Positions 1 through 6,568 of a stretch of DNA of 7,485 nucleotides are shown in pieces; within the stretch, counting starts at the first letter, position 1; each line of letters begins with the position of its first letter. Source of the stretch: Verrucomicrobiota bacterium (GTDB lineage Bacteria; Verrucomicrobiota; Verrucomicrobiia; Chthoniobacterales; UBA10450); NCBI GenBank assembly GCA_003218615.1, contig QHOD01000087.1:1-7485 (forward strand), in the 5' to 3' direction. A model generated the notes under the pieces. The model searched no databases. It was not told the origin of the DNA and saw only the letters and a list, made by a program, of their open reading frames with translations. Both the position numbers and the translations under genes were made by a program.

Positions 1-443
1 AGCGGACGCTGCGCCCAATTCGCCTTTTGCGAACCTTTCGGCAGCTCGACACCGAAGTAGCGTTTTACCAACGCAGCCAGACTGAATTCACGAACGCCAA
101 GCAGACGTGAAGCGATCAGCGTGTCGAAAATTCTGCGCGCAACGAAGTTAAAACCGCGGCGAAGCATTCGCAGGTCGTAGTCCGCGCCGTGCAAAACAAT
201 TTCCTTGCGTTCCAGCGTAGCCCGCAACGGCGCAAGATCGACATCCGCCAAAGGATCGACGATGGAATCGCGCCCCGGCAGACTGATTTGGAGCAGACAA
301 AGTTTCTCTCGATAACAATGAAGGCTATCAGCCTCCGTATCGACTGCCACGCGATCAACCGCTTCGATTTTCTCGAGCAGCTCGGATAGCTGCGAGGCGT
401 TCGCGATCAATTTTTCAACGCTCCAAATCCCAAGCTCCAACAT
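1..443 (-). CDS. rnd: Ribonuclease D, 3'-truncated by window edge
   Basis: This is the N-terminal 147 residues of a DEDD-family 3'-5' exoribonuclease, which trims the 3' ends of tRNA and other small RNAs in the cytoplasm. Seen: Exo I motif VAVDTEADS (residues 32-40, metal-ligand candidates D35 and E37), Exo II HGADYDLRML (85-94, D90 at the position of E. coli Asp85), then FDTLIASRLLG (106-116) and the conserved stretch FSLAALVKRYFGVELPKGSQ (120-139). The Exo III Tyr-x3-Asp motif and any HRDC domain lie beyond the left edge, so the DEDDy subclass is inferred from similarity. The start is uncertain. The first in-frame ATG (441-443) lies inside the heptamer repeat and adds an unusual MLELGIWSVEK tail; a TTG at 408-410 (LIANASQ...) would give a more typical N-terminus and has GGAG 10 nt upstream. 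The gene lies 109 bp downstream of rho on the same strand. Recognition of the family is firm; the exact start is not. Confidence 0.87.
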   Translation of the reverse strand, partial: MLELGIWSVEKLIANASQLSELLEKIEAVDRVAVDTEADSLHCYREKLCLLQISLPGRDSIVDPLADVDLAPLRATLERKEIVLHGADYDLRMLRRGFNFVARRIFDTLIASRLLGVREFSLAALVKRYFGVELPKGSQKANWAQRP

Positions 444-544
444 CCAGAGAAATTCCAAGCCCCAAAATCCAACTCAATTCGCGCCACTCCTTTGGAGTTT
501 GATGATTGAAGATTCTCTGAGGCTCGGATGTTGGAATTTGGAGC
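420..544. repeat. Inverted repeat built of CCA-phased heptamers
   Basis: On the + strand CCA occurs at 423, 430, 437, 444, 455, 462 and 469, that is 7-bp spacing with a single 11-bp step. The right half carries the complementary phase, with TTGG-like words at 492, 499, 506, 513, 524, 531 and 538, again 7-bp steps with one 11-bp step. The outer ends 420-433 and 531-544 are complementary at 13 of 14 positions. Allowing one 7-nt insertion, a 19-bp stretch of the arms is fully complementary. The 11-bp unit contains AGAGAA in both arms. The element fills the rho-rnd spacer and enters the apparent 5' end of rnd. In the leftward transcript it could fold into a long imperfect hairpin, but no U-run follows, so it is not a standard intrinsic terminator. 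It resembles dispersed intergenic repeat families; whether it is dispersed here cannot be seen from one window. Confidence 0.75.
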
Positions 545-552
545 TCCTGCGT

Positions 553-1884
553 TCATCGCAATCCGCTCAGCAGCAACTCCGCGTTCGTCTTCGTCGCTTC
601 CAGGTTCTCGATTAACTTTTCCATCGCCTCAATCGGAGGAAGCGCCGCCATGGTCTTGCGCAACTGCTGCACTCGCTCCCATTCATCGGGATGATACAGC
701 AAATCTTCGCGTCGCGTCGCCGACAGTAATGGATGGATCGCCGGATAAAGCCGCTTCTCCTGCAGCGCGCGATCGAGATGCAACTCCATGTTGCCTGTGC
801 CCTTGAATTCTTCGAAAATGAGTTCGTCCATGCGGCTGCCTGTTTCGGTCAAAGCGGTAGCGAGCACGGTGAGGCTACCGCTTTCTTCCACATTGCGCGC
901 CGAGCCAAAAAATTTCTTTGGCTTGATAAGCGCTTTCGCTTCGACGCCGCCAGACATGATCCGGCCCTTCCCGGATTGCAGATTGTTATATCCACGCGAA
1001 AGCCGAGTAATACTATCGAGCAAAATTACCACATCCTTTTTCAACTCCACCAGACGCTTGGCGCGTTCCAGCACCATCTCGGCCACCTGGACATGGCGAT
1101 GCACATTTTCGTCGAAGTTTGAGTGATAAATCTGGCAATCGATTTCCCGCTCCAGATCGGTCACTTCTTCCGGTCGTTCGTCCACTAACAGCAAAATGAG
1201 CACGATGTCCGGATGATTTACCCGGATCGCCTTTGCGATTTCCTTGAGTAGAATTGTTTTGCCCACCCGCGGCGGCGCGACGATGAGACCACGCTGCCCC
1301 CGCCCGAGCGGCGCCAGCAAGTCAACGGCCCGGGCGCTAATGGAATTTGTCTTTGGATTTTCCAGCATGATCCGGCCTTGCGGAAACTGCGGCGTCAATT
1401 TGTCGAAATCCGGAGGCTCCGTCCATTGCTCGGCCGGCTGGCCTTCGATCATCGTGAGCTGTTCGAGGGCGAGAAATTTCTCGCGATGCTCCGGGAGCCG
1501 TAGAGTTCCCCCAAACCTTTGACCAGGCCGCAGGTGATATTTGTCGATCAGCGCGCGGGGAACGCAAACGTCCTCGGGAACGGGCAAAAAGTTTAATCTC
1601 GGCCAGCGTAGCACTGCGAACGAGTCGCTTACCTGATCGAGAAAGCCTTCCGCCGTAACAGTCGCTCCGGTGGCCAACGCCGCGCGGATCACATCGAGAA
1701 TATGCTGATGATGCGAGCGCGCGGAATGCAAATGCATATCCAGATCGCGCGCTAATGCCTCCAGTTTTTTGCCCGAAAGTTCTTGCAGCTCATTTAAATC
1801 CAGCGCGCGCGGCGTAGCCACGCTCGCAGGCCCCGGTCTTCTGTTCTCCGTCGCGGCCGTCGATGTTTCTAGCTTTTCGTCCAT
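553..1884 (-). CDS. rho: Transcription termination factor Rho
   Basis: Hexameric RNA-dependent ATPase/helicase that ends transcription at Rho-dependent terminators. The 443 residues (E. coli Rho has 419) form an extra ~25-residue polar N-terminus, the Rho N-terminal helical domain (about 28-72), the OB-fold primary RNA-binding domain (about 74-145) and the RecA-like motor. Seen: Walker A APPRVGKT (203-210), DERPEEVTD (235-243), Walker B DVVILLDSITRL (284-295), the Q-loop region QSGKGRIMSGGVEA (303-316), and the hallmark EEFKGTGNMELHL (358-370). The Asp-Glu-Arg and Ser positions that contact bicyclomycin in E. coli (D210, E211, R212, S266) are kept as D235, E236, R237 and S291. Two RNA-contact aromatics of the primary site differ: E. 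coli F64 is V91 and Y80 is C107. The ATG lies inside the end of coaE (16-bp overlap) with no clear Shine-Dalgarno, which suggests translational coupling. Identity is unambiguous. Confidence 0.98.
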   Translation of the reverse strand: MDEKLETSTAATENRRPGPASVATPRALDLNELQELSGKKLEALARDLDMHLHSARSHHQHILDVIRAALATGATVTAEGFLDQVSDSFAVLRWPRLNFLPVPEDVCVPRALIDKYHLRPGQRFGGTLRLPEHREKFLALEQLTMIEGQPAEQWTEPPDFDKLTPQFPQGRIMLENPKTNSISARAVDLLAPLGRGQRGLIVAPPRVGKTILLKEIAKAIRVNHPDIVLILLLVDERPEEVTDLEREIDCQIYHSNFDENVHRHVQVAEMVLERAKRLVELKKDVVILLDSITRLSRGYNNLQSGKGRIMSGGVEAKALIKPKKFFGSARNVEESGSLTVLATALTETGSRMDELIFEEFKGTGNMELHLDRALQEKRLYPAIHPLLSATRREDLLYHPDEWERVQQLRKTMAALPPIEAMEKLIENLEATKTNAELLLSGLR

Positions 1885-2480
1885 GATTGCTGTTGCCAGA
1901 GCGCAACGAGAAAACGGGCTTGTTCTTCAAGGCTCGCTTGACCGCCGTTATTCCAGACCACATGATCCGCGCGCCTGATTTTTTCGGCGAGTAGCATTTG
2001 GGAGTTGATCATTTGTTCGGCTGCGGCCCGTTCCAGCGAGGTACGCTCCATCAGCCAGTGTAATTGGGTTTGCGAAGAACAGGCCACGACCACGACTCGG
2101 TCGCATAACCTTTCACCATCGGTTTCATAAAGGAGCGGGATCTCAGCGAAGAAAAAATCGGGAGAATTGCGATGCGCTTTCGCTTCAGTGCTCCATTGAC
2201 GGCGAATCCGCGGATGGAGAATCTGTTCGAGCGCACGTTTTTTGTGCGCATCGCCAAATATTATCGCTCGAAGTGTTTCTCGATTCAAGTCCCCGTCGTT
2301 CAAAAAGACTCCTCCGCCAAATTTGCGACGGATTTGCTTTTTCACTTCCGGAAGATCCACCAGCAGATGCGCTGCCTGATCGGCATTAAAAAACTTCGCC
2401 GCAGGAAGAAGTTCACGCAGACAGTCGCAAAAAGCGCTTTTACCTGTGGAGATTCCGCCGGTGATCCCGATCGCAGGCAT
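1869..2480 (-). CDS. coaE: Dephospho-CoA kinase
   Basis: Catalyses the last step of coenzyme A synthesis: ATP-dependent phosphorylation of the 3'-hydroxyl of dephospho-CoA, in the cytoplasm. At 203 residues it has the family's normal size. Seen: P-loop GITGGISTGKS (5-15; most homologues read GGIGSGKS), the conserved Asp in FFNADQAAHLL (30-40, D34), ILHPRIRR (87-94), the substrate-domain motif EIPLLYET (113-120), and the C-terminal LID/ADxVxxNNG block EKIRRADHVVWNNGG (166-180). The ATG at 2478-2480 lies 49 bp beyond the stop of the propeller gene and has no clear Shine-Dalgarno. The 3' end overlaps the first 16 bp of rho in a different frame, so the two are almost certainly one transcript. The two genes have no shared pathway; the coupling looks like genome compaction or coordination of housekeeping expression. 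The call is firm. Confidence 0.96.
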   Translation of the reverse strand: MPAIGITGGISTGKSAFCDCLRELLPAAKFFNADQAAHLLVDLPEVKKQIRRKFGGGVFLNDGDLNRETLRAIIFGDAHKKRALEQILHPRIRRQWSTEAKAHRNSPDFFFAEIPLLYETDGERLCDRVVVVACSSQTQLHWLMERTSLERAAAEQMINSQMLLAEKIRRADHVVWNNGGQASLEEQARFLVALWQQQSWTKS

Positions 2481-2529
2481 GATTCTGGAACATTAGACGT
2501 TGAGCAGCTCGGTGAAAAACTTAGCCGCA

Positions 2530-5352
2530 CTACCGCGGGGTGATGCCTTCGGCAAGATCGACATGAAACGTTTGCTTCACTTTCGTTGTGCCGAAAGTTA
2601 ATTCCGCCGTGTAATCGCCAGCGGGCAGAAGGCGCTTCGGATCGTCGCCGCCGTATTCGACGCTCACATCTTTGGTCGGCCGCAGATCCCAGTTCAATCG
2701 CGTAAAACCCGGCGCGCCTGGCGCTTTGAGATTTGCCACCGGTTGCCCGGTTGATTTCGTCACGGCGATTTTAATCTCATCGCCCGTGAACTCGCGTATC
2801 CAAACCGTAAACAGGGCGCCCTCAGCCGGATTTTGACCGCGATAAATCCCTTTGCCGTTCGAGTCCACAAAGCCCGGCTGAAGATAAGCGCCGGTCACGG
2901 GATGCACGCTAAAGAATTGGGCTGGCTTTGCTGCAATCTCCGGCGTGAATTCGCGAAACGGGATGGTATCGTCCAGAATGGCAATGCTGCGTCCGTGTGT
3001 TGCAATCGCGAGGTCTGCTGTGCGCGGATGGATCTGGATATCATCGACCCGGACCGGGGGAACATCGCCGATGCGGACCCAGTGGGTGCCTTGGTCAAAC
3101 GACGCAAACAATCCAAAGTGCGTTCCGGCATAAAGCAGGTTCGCATTCACCGGATCTTCGCGCACAACTTCTACCGGGCCATTTACCGGGAGATCGCCGG
3201 CAACCGATTGCCACGTTTTGCCGAGGTCAGCCGTGCGCAAGATCGTGGCACGATCGTCGCCTGAGCGATATGCGTTCGTCGCGACGTAAGCGGCGTTAGC
3301 ATCGATATTGGAAGGTTCGATGTGCACCACCCATTGACCGCGCGCCGGCTCGGGCAAGTTGTTGGTCAATTCGGTCCACCGGCCGCCCTCGTTCTCTGTT
3401 AACCAGAGCCGCCCATCATCGGTCCCGGCCCACAACACACCTGCGCGCTTCGGCGATTCGGCAAGTGAAAACACTACGCCGTAATTTTCCGCGCCGCTGC
3501 CCGCAGCATTTGTGCGCGCGGGATCGTTACGCGTCAGATCGGGACTGATCACCGAATATCGTTCCGCACGATCGATTAACCGGAAGACACAGTTCCCGCC
3601 CAAATAAATCACGCCCGGTTTGTGCCGGCTCATGACCATTGGCGAATTCCAGTGAAAACGATATCGCGGCTGCCCTTCAGGCGGCTCGGGTCGCAAACGG
3701 CGCAGTTCGCCATTTCGCAGATTGATCCGGTGCACTTCACCCTGCTGGCTTTCCGCGTAAAACGTGTCGCGATCAGTTGGATCGAACAGGACATAGAAAC
3801 CGTCACCACCCGCAAGCGCGGTCCAATCACAGTTGCGAATGCCCTCCTTACTCTGCACGCCGCTCGGTCCCACCCAATTTTCGTTGTCTTGAAGGCCACC
3901 CGCAATTCGGAAATACGGTTTCGTGTCGTCGAGCGAGATCCGATAAAATTCTCCTGCGGGAATCTTGTTCAGATGATCCCAATTTTTGCCGCTCGCAAAA
4001 CTTTGATACACGCCGCCATCGGTCCCAAGTAACAAACGCTGGCAAACTGGCGGTTTAGGCGGCTTGTTTTTGTCTTCGGGTTTTGGTGGTTTGGGCGGCG
4101 GCACTGTGCCGGGTTGAATCGCGAGCGCGTGGCAATCCGGATGAACTTTTTCGGTTAGATCTTCCCGGAAATTCTTTCCGCCGTCATCGGATACCAATAG
4201 CGCGAAGCTGAGAAGATAAACGCGCTGATCGTTTGCCGGGTCGAGGCGTATCTGGCTAAAATAAAACGGGCGAGGGTCCATGGCACTCATGCGTGTCCAT
4301 TTTTCGCCTCCGTCTTCAGATCGAAAAACTCCGCCCGTTTTGCTCCGCAGATCGACCAGCGAACCGAATCCGCCTTCGTAGCTTTGCACGACTGCCATGA
4401 CGACCTTTGGGTTACTCGCACTGATTGCCAATCCAATGCGGCCGGTTTGAGCCGGCAGACCGCCCTCAAGTTTCTTCCAAGTCGCGCCGCCGTTAGTGCT
4501 CTTGAAAATTCCGCCGACATCTTCGCCGCCGGTTACGCTCGGGCCGGACGTGAAACTCCACGGTGTGCGTTGTCGCGCATAAAGCGCCGCGTAAACAATT
4601 TCGGGATTCGTTGGATCCACTACCACATCGCCACAGCCAGTGCGGGCCTCGTGCGGCGCGGCCGCTTGCAAGATCACTTTCCAACTTTTGCCTGCATCAG
4701 TTGTCTTGAAGAGCCCGCGTTCGCCGCCGTCCGTCCACAAATTCCCCATTGCCGCGACGTAAGCGACCTCCGGTTTCTTGGGATCGACAACAATGCGCGC
4801 AATGGCGCGGCTGTTTTTTAGCCCGACGTTCTGCCACTTTTCGCCGCCATCGGTCGACCGATAAACGCCGTCACCCCAATCGGACGAATTGCGATCATTG
4901 ACTTCGCCAGTTCCGACCCAAATAACCTCGGAATCGGAAGGCGCAACTGCAACCGTCCCGATGGAGAGCACCGGTTGTTTGTCGAAGACCGGATCGAAGC
5001 TAACTCCGTTGTCATTCGTTTTGAAAACGCCGCCGTGTCCGAGCCCAACATAGAAAATAAACGGGTTATGCGGATCAATCGCAATGTCCGAGACGCGGCC
5101 TCCCATCACCGCCGGCCCGATCGAGCGAGCTTTAAGATTTTTGAAAAGCACGTCGGTAAGCTGTGGCGCGGTTGGCGAAGGAGCCGGCGTCACAGAAGAA
5201 GAGAGCGGCGGAATCGTACTGGCAGACGACGCTGCCGGCGAAGCGCCGCTGATCGGCGGGCGATCTGGTGGCGTTTCCTCTTGTGCCGACAGAATCGAAA
5301 TAGCGTAAATCGAAGCAAACGAAGCGTAGAAGATTGAAGATCCGGCGGTCAT
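2530..5352 (-). CDS. Exported VPS10/sortilin-like Asp-box propeller protein
   Basis: A 940-residue protein of the family usually annotated 'glycosyl hydrolase' or 'VPS10 domain-containing protein'; its substrate is unknown. Residues 1-24 look like a signal peptide (hydrophobic core, ending ILSAQ), followed by a Pro/Ser/Ala linker (27-65). The propeller opens with the family motif RSIGPAVMGGRVSDIAI (76-92). Ten Asp-box-type words follow, near residues 111, 165, 216, 284, 344, 387, 450, 651, 706 and 750 (for example RSTDGGEKW, KTTDAGKSW, RSEDGGEKW). HPDCH (404-408) fits the family's HxDxH motif. A Pro/Lys-rich insert spans 414-437. The end (about 840-940) looks like a beta-sandwich domain. No sialidase FRIP motif is seen, so enzymatic activity is not shown. 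The frame is open to an ATG at 5478, but that stretch translates hairpin-rich spacer. I prefer ATG 5350-5352, or TTG 5359-5361, which adds an Arg before the hydrophobic core. No clear ribosome binding site precedes either. Family firm, function not. Confidence 0.9.
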   Translation of the reverse strand: MTAGSSIFYASFASIYAISILSAQEETPPDRPPISGASPAASSASTIPPLSSSVTPAPSPTAPQLTDVLFKNLKARSIGPAVMGGRVSDIAIDPHNPFIFYVGLGHGGVFKTNDNGVSFDPVFDKQPVLSIGTVAVAPSDSEVIWVGTGEVNDRNSSDWGDGVYRSTDGGEKWQNVGLKNSRAIARIVVDPKKPEVAYVAAMGNLWTDGGERGLFKTTDAGKSWKVILQAAAPHEARTGCGDVVVDPTNPEIVYAALYARQRTPWSFTSGPSVTGGEDVGGIFKSTNGGATWKKLEGGLPAQTGRIGLAISASNPKVVMAVVQSYEGGFGSLVDLRSKTGGVFRSEDGGEKWTRMSAMDPRPFYFSQIRLDPANDQRVYLLSFALLVSDDGGKNFREDLTEKVHPDCHALAIQPGTVPPPKPPKPEDKNKPPKPPVCQRLLLGTDGGVYQSFASGKNWDHLNKIPAGEFYRISLDDTKPYFRIAGGLQDNENWVGPSGVQSKEGIRNCDWTALAGGDGFYVLFDPTDRDTFYAESQQGEVHRINLRNGELRRLRPEPPEGQPRYRFHWNSPMVMSRHKPGVIYLGGNCVFRLIDRAERYSVISPDLTRNDPARTNAAGSGAENYGVVFSLAESPKRAGVLWAGTDDGRLWLTENEGGRWTELTNNLPEPARGQWVVHIEPSNIDANAAYVATNAYRSGDDRATILRTADLGKTWQSVAGDLPVNGPVEVVREDPVNANLLYAGTHFGLFASFDQGTHWVRIGDVPPVRVDDIQIHPRTADLAIATHGRSIAILDDTIPFREFTPEIAAKPAQFFSVHPVTGAYLQPGFVDSNGKGIYRGQNPAEGALFTVWIREFTGDEIKIAVTKSTGQPVANLKAPGAPGFTRLNWDLRPTKDVSVEYGGDDPKRLLPAGDYTAELTFGTTKVKQTFHVDLAEGITPR

Positions 5353-5413
5353 AGGCCGCAAAGTGTAGCGAAGACTGACATCTTTGCGATGGCTGAAATA
5401 CTCCAGTGTGAGA

Positions 5414-5470
5414 GCGGCTGTGGCAGCCGCCTGCTGATTTTCTGCGGTGCTCGCCGCCGCGAGCACCGCA
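5414..5470. repeat. Two perfect hairpins upstream of propeller gene
   Basis: The first is GCGGCTG (5414-5420), loop TGG, CAGCCGC (5424-5430), a perfect 7-bp stem. The second is TGCGGTGCTCG (5443-5453), loop CCGCCG, CGAGCACCGCA (5460-5470), a perfect 11-bp stem. Both lie between the likely start of the propeller gene and the terminator-like hairpin of the S74 gene. No T-run follows either on the minus strand (GAAAATC follows the second). The compact, GC-rich and nearly contiguous stems resemble REP/BIME-type intergenic elements. They could protect mRNA 3' ends or be remnants of a small mobile repeat; this is inference. The DNA stays open in the propeller frame, giving an Ala-rich translation that should not be read as protein. 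Confidence 0.7.
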
Positions 5471-5486
5471 CTGAACACAAAACGAG

Positions 5487-5515
5487 AGCCGCCACACTGC
5501 TAAAGCGTGGCGGCT
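5487..5515 (-). terminator. Candidate intrinsic terminator of S74 gene
   Basis: Read leftward, the transcript carries AGCCGCCAC, an 11-nt loop and GTGGCGGCT, a perfect 9-bp GC-rich stem, beginning 36 nt after the TAA of the S74-domain gene (5552-5554). It is followed by CTCGTTTTGTG, a T-rich but interrupted tail, which makes it a moderate rather than a strong Rho-independent terminator. On the + strand no T-run follows. It would separate transcription of the S74 gene from the propeller gene. The stem may instead belong to the neighbouring hairpin cluster as part of a composite repeat. Confidence 0.5.
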
Positions 5516-5551
5516 GATTCCGAACTGGTGCCCCTTGAAGGATCGCCGACT

Positions 5552-6568
5552 TTAATGACTGACGACCACTTGCGGTGCAGGTTTGCTCGTCTCGACCTGG
5601 GCGCTCACCTTCTGGATTTGCGTGGCCTGTTCTTTGAGAGCTGCAGTCAGGGATTTAATTTGCTGGTCCTGCAGAGCGATTCTGGCCTCGTGTTTTGCAA
5701 GTGCAGATGTCAACTCTTGCACCGTGTAATGCTCTTTCAGGAACTCATTCAGCAACATCGCGTTGATAGCCTCGTAGCGGACGGTATAGGGCTTGCCGTC
5801 GCGATCGCGAGTCACCAAGTCGGGATTTACTTTCGCCACCTCCTCCGCGACCAAGCCAAATCGCGGGACGCCCTCTGGATCTAGGTTTTGTTTGTAACGA
5901 AACGTGACAGGTTTGAGCGCAAGGATAGCTTCACTTGCCTTGTCCATCGGCTTGATCTCATCCTTGAAACGCTGCGAGGAGGGTGCCCCGATGCCAAGCT
6001 GACCGTTCGGGTTGATCCAAACTGGTGCCCCTGTCGCCATTGCTCCATTGATCCCCGAGATATAGGTTTTCGTTTGGGCCCCTTGTCTGCCAATGCGGAT
6101 CACCCCGTCATCGCCGACCGAACCAGTATTGCCAATATCAATATTGTCGTCGCCCTCGGTAATATTGATGCCGGCGTTACCGCCGATGGCGATGTTCCCC
6201 TCGCCGGTGGTATCGTTTATAAGCGCTTGCGAACCCACGGCTGTATTGTAATCGCCGTCGTTATTTTGAAGCGCTCTGAAACCAACAGCCACGCTGCTGT
6301 TGCCGGTTGTAGTGCCAGACTGCGCCTGAAAACCCACCGCCGTGTTCCAGGCACCGGTGGTACGATTAAGGAGGGCGTCAGTTCCCTCGGCAGTGTTATT
6401 GCCCGGATAGCCTCCGTCCGGTGCCGGCGTCACTGCTTGCATCGTGGACGAAAGCCCAAAGCAAGCGAGCAACAGCGGAATGAGAACGAAAACCCGTCTC
6501 AACGGCGACGAACGAGTCGAATTTGTTCCAGATGAAGTTGTTGTTTTGAGTTGAATTAATGTATACAT
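5552..6568 (-). CDS. Exported head-repeat protein with S74 chaperone domain
   Basis: A 338-residue predicted surface fibre. Residues 1-24 form a long polar, basic n-region. Residues 25-45 (RRVFVLIPLLLACFGLSSTM plus QA) look like a signal peptide core. Residues 58 to about 155 hold six degenerate repeats of about 15-18 residues of the NTAVGxxAL type, like the beta-roll heads of YadA-type trimeric adhesins. Residues 197-285 match the intramolecular chaperone of endosialidase (peptidase S74): SSQRFKDEI with the Ser-Lys pair S197/K202 spaced five apart, as in phage K1F endosialidase (Ser911/Lys916), then ALKPVTFRYK and RFGLVAEEVAKVNPDLV. A coiled coil follows (about 280-325). In known S74 proteins the domain aids trimerisation and then cleaves itself off; here that is inferred. 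The ATG has a purine-rich tract (AAAGAG) 7 nt upstream. No outer-membrane anchor of YadA type is present, so attachment is unknown. It could be called a 'tail fiber domain' protein, but no phage genes surround it. Confidence 0.9.
   Translation of the reverse strand: MYTLIQLKTTTSSGTNSTRSSPLRRVFVLIPLLLACFGLSSTMQAVTPAPDGGYPGNNTAEGTDALLNRTTGAWNTAVGFQAQSGTTTGNSSVAVGFRALQNNDGDYNTAVGSQALINDTTGEGNIAIGGNAGINITEGDDNIDIGNTGSVGDDGVIRIGRQGAQTKTYISGINGAMATGAPVWINPNGQLGIGAPSSQRFKDEIKPMDKASEAILALKPVTFRYKQNLDPEGVPRFGLVAEEVAKVNPDLVTRDRDGKPYTVRYEAINAMLLNEFLKEHYTVQELTSALAKHEARIALQDQQIKSLTAALKEQATQIQKVSAQVETSKPAPQVVVSH

Noticed and set aside
733..1126. Long open frames on the + strand opposite rho
   Set aside because: They lie entirely antisense to a firmly identified rho coding region, have no recognisable domains, and fit the codon-bias shadow expected in GC-rich DNA.
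2515..2538. Terminator between the propeller gene and coaE
   Set aside because: Only a 4-bp CCGC/GCGG stem over the stop codon precedes a run of five T; too weak to call, so read-through into coaE remains possible.
4384..4821. A 145-codon open frame on the + strand inside the propeller gene
   Set aside because: Antisense to well-conserved Asp-box repeats; Arg-rich composition without recognisable motifs.
5353..5478. N-terminal extension of the propeller protein starting at ATG 5476-5478
   Set aside because: The stretch is the translation of hairpin-rich spacer and would bury the signal peptide about 42 residues inside the protein.
5888..6535. A 215-codon open frame on the + strand opposite the S74 gene
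   Set aside because: It mirrors the repeats and S74 domain of the real gene, has no domain or signal of its own, and no ribosome binding site. Its length comes from the low stop frequency opposite Gly/Ala/Asn-rich repeats.
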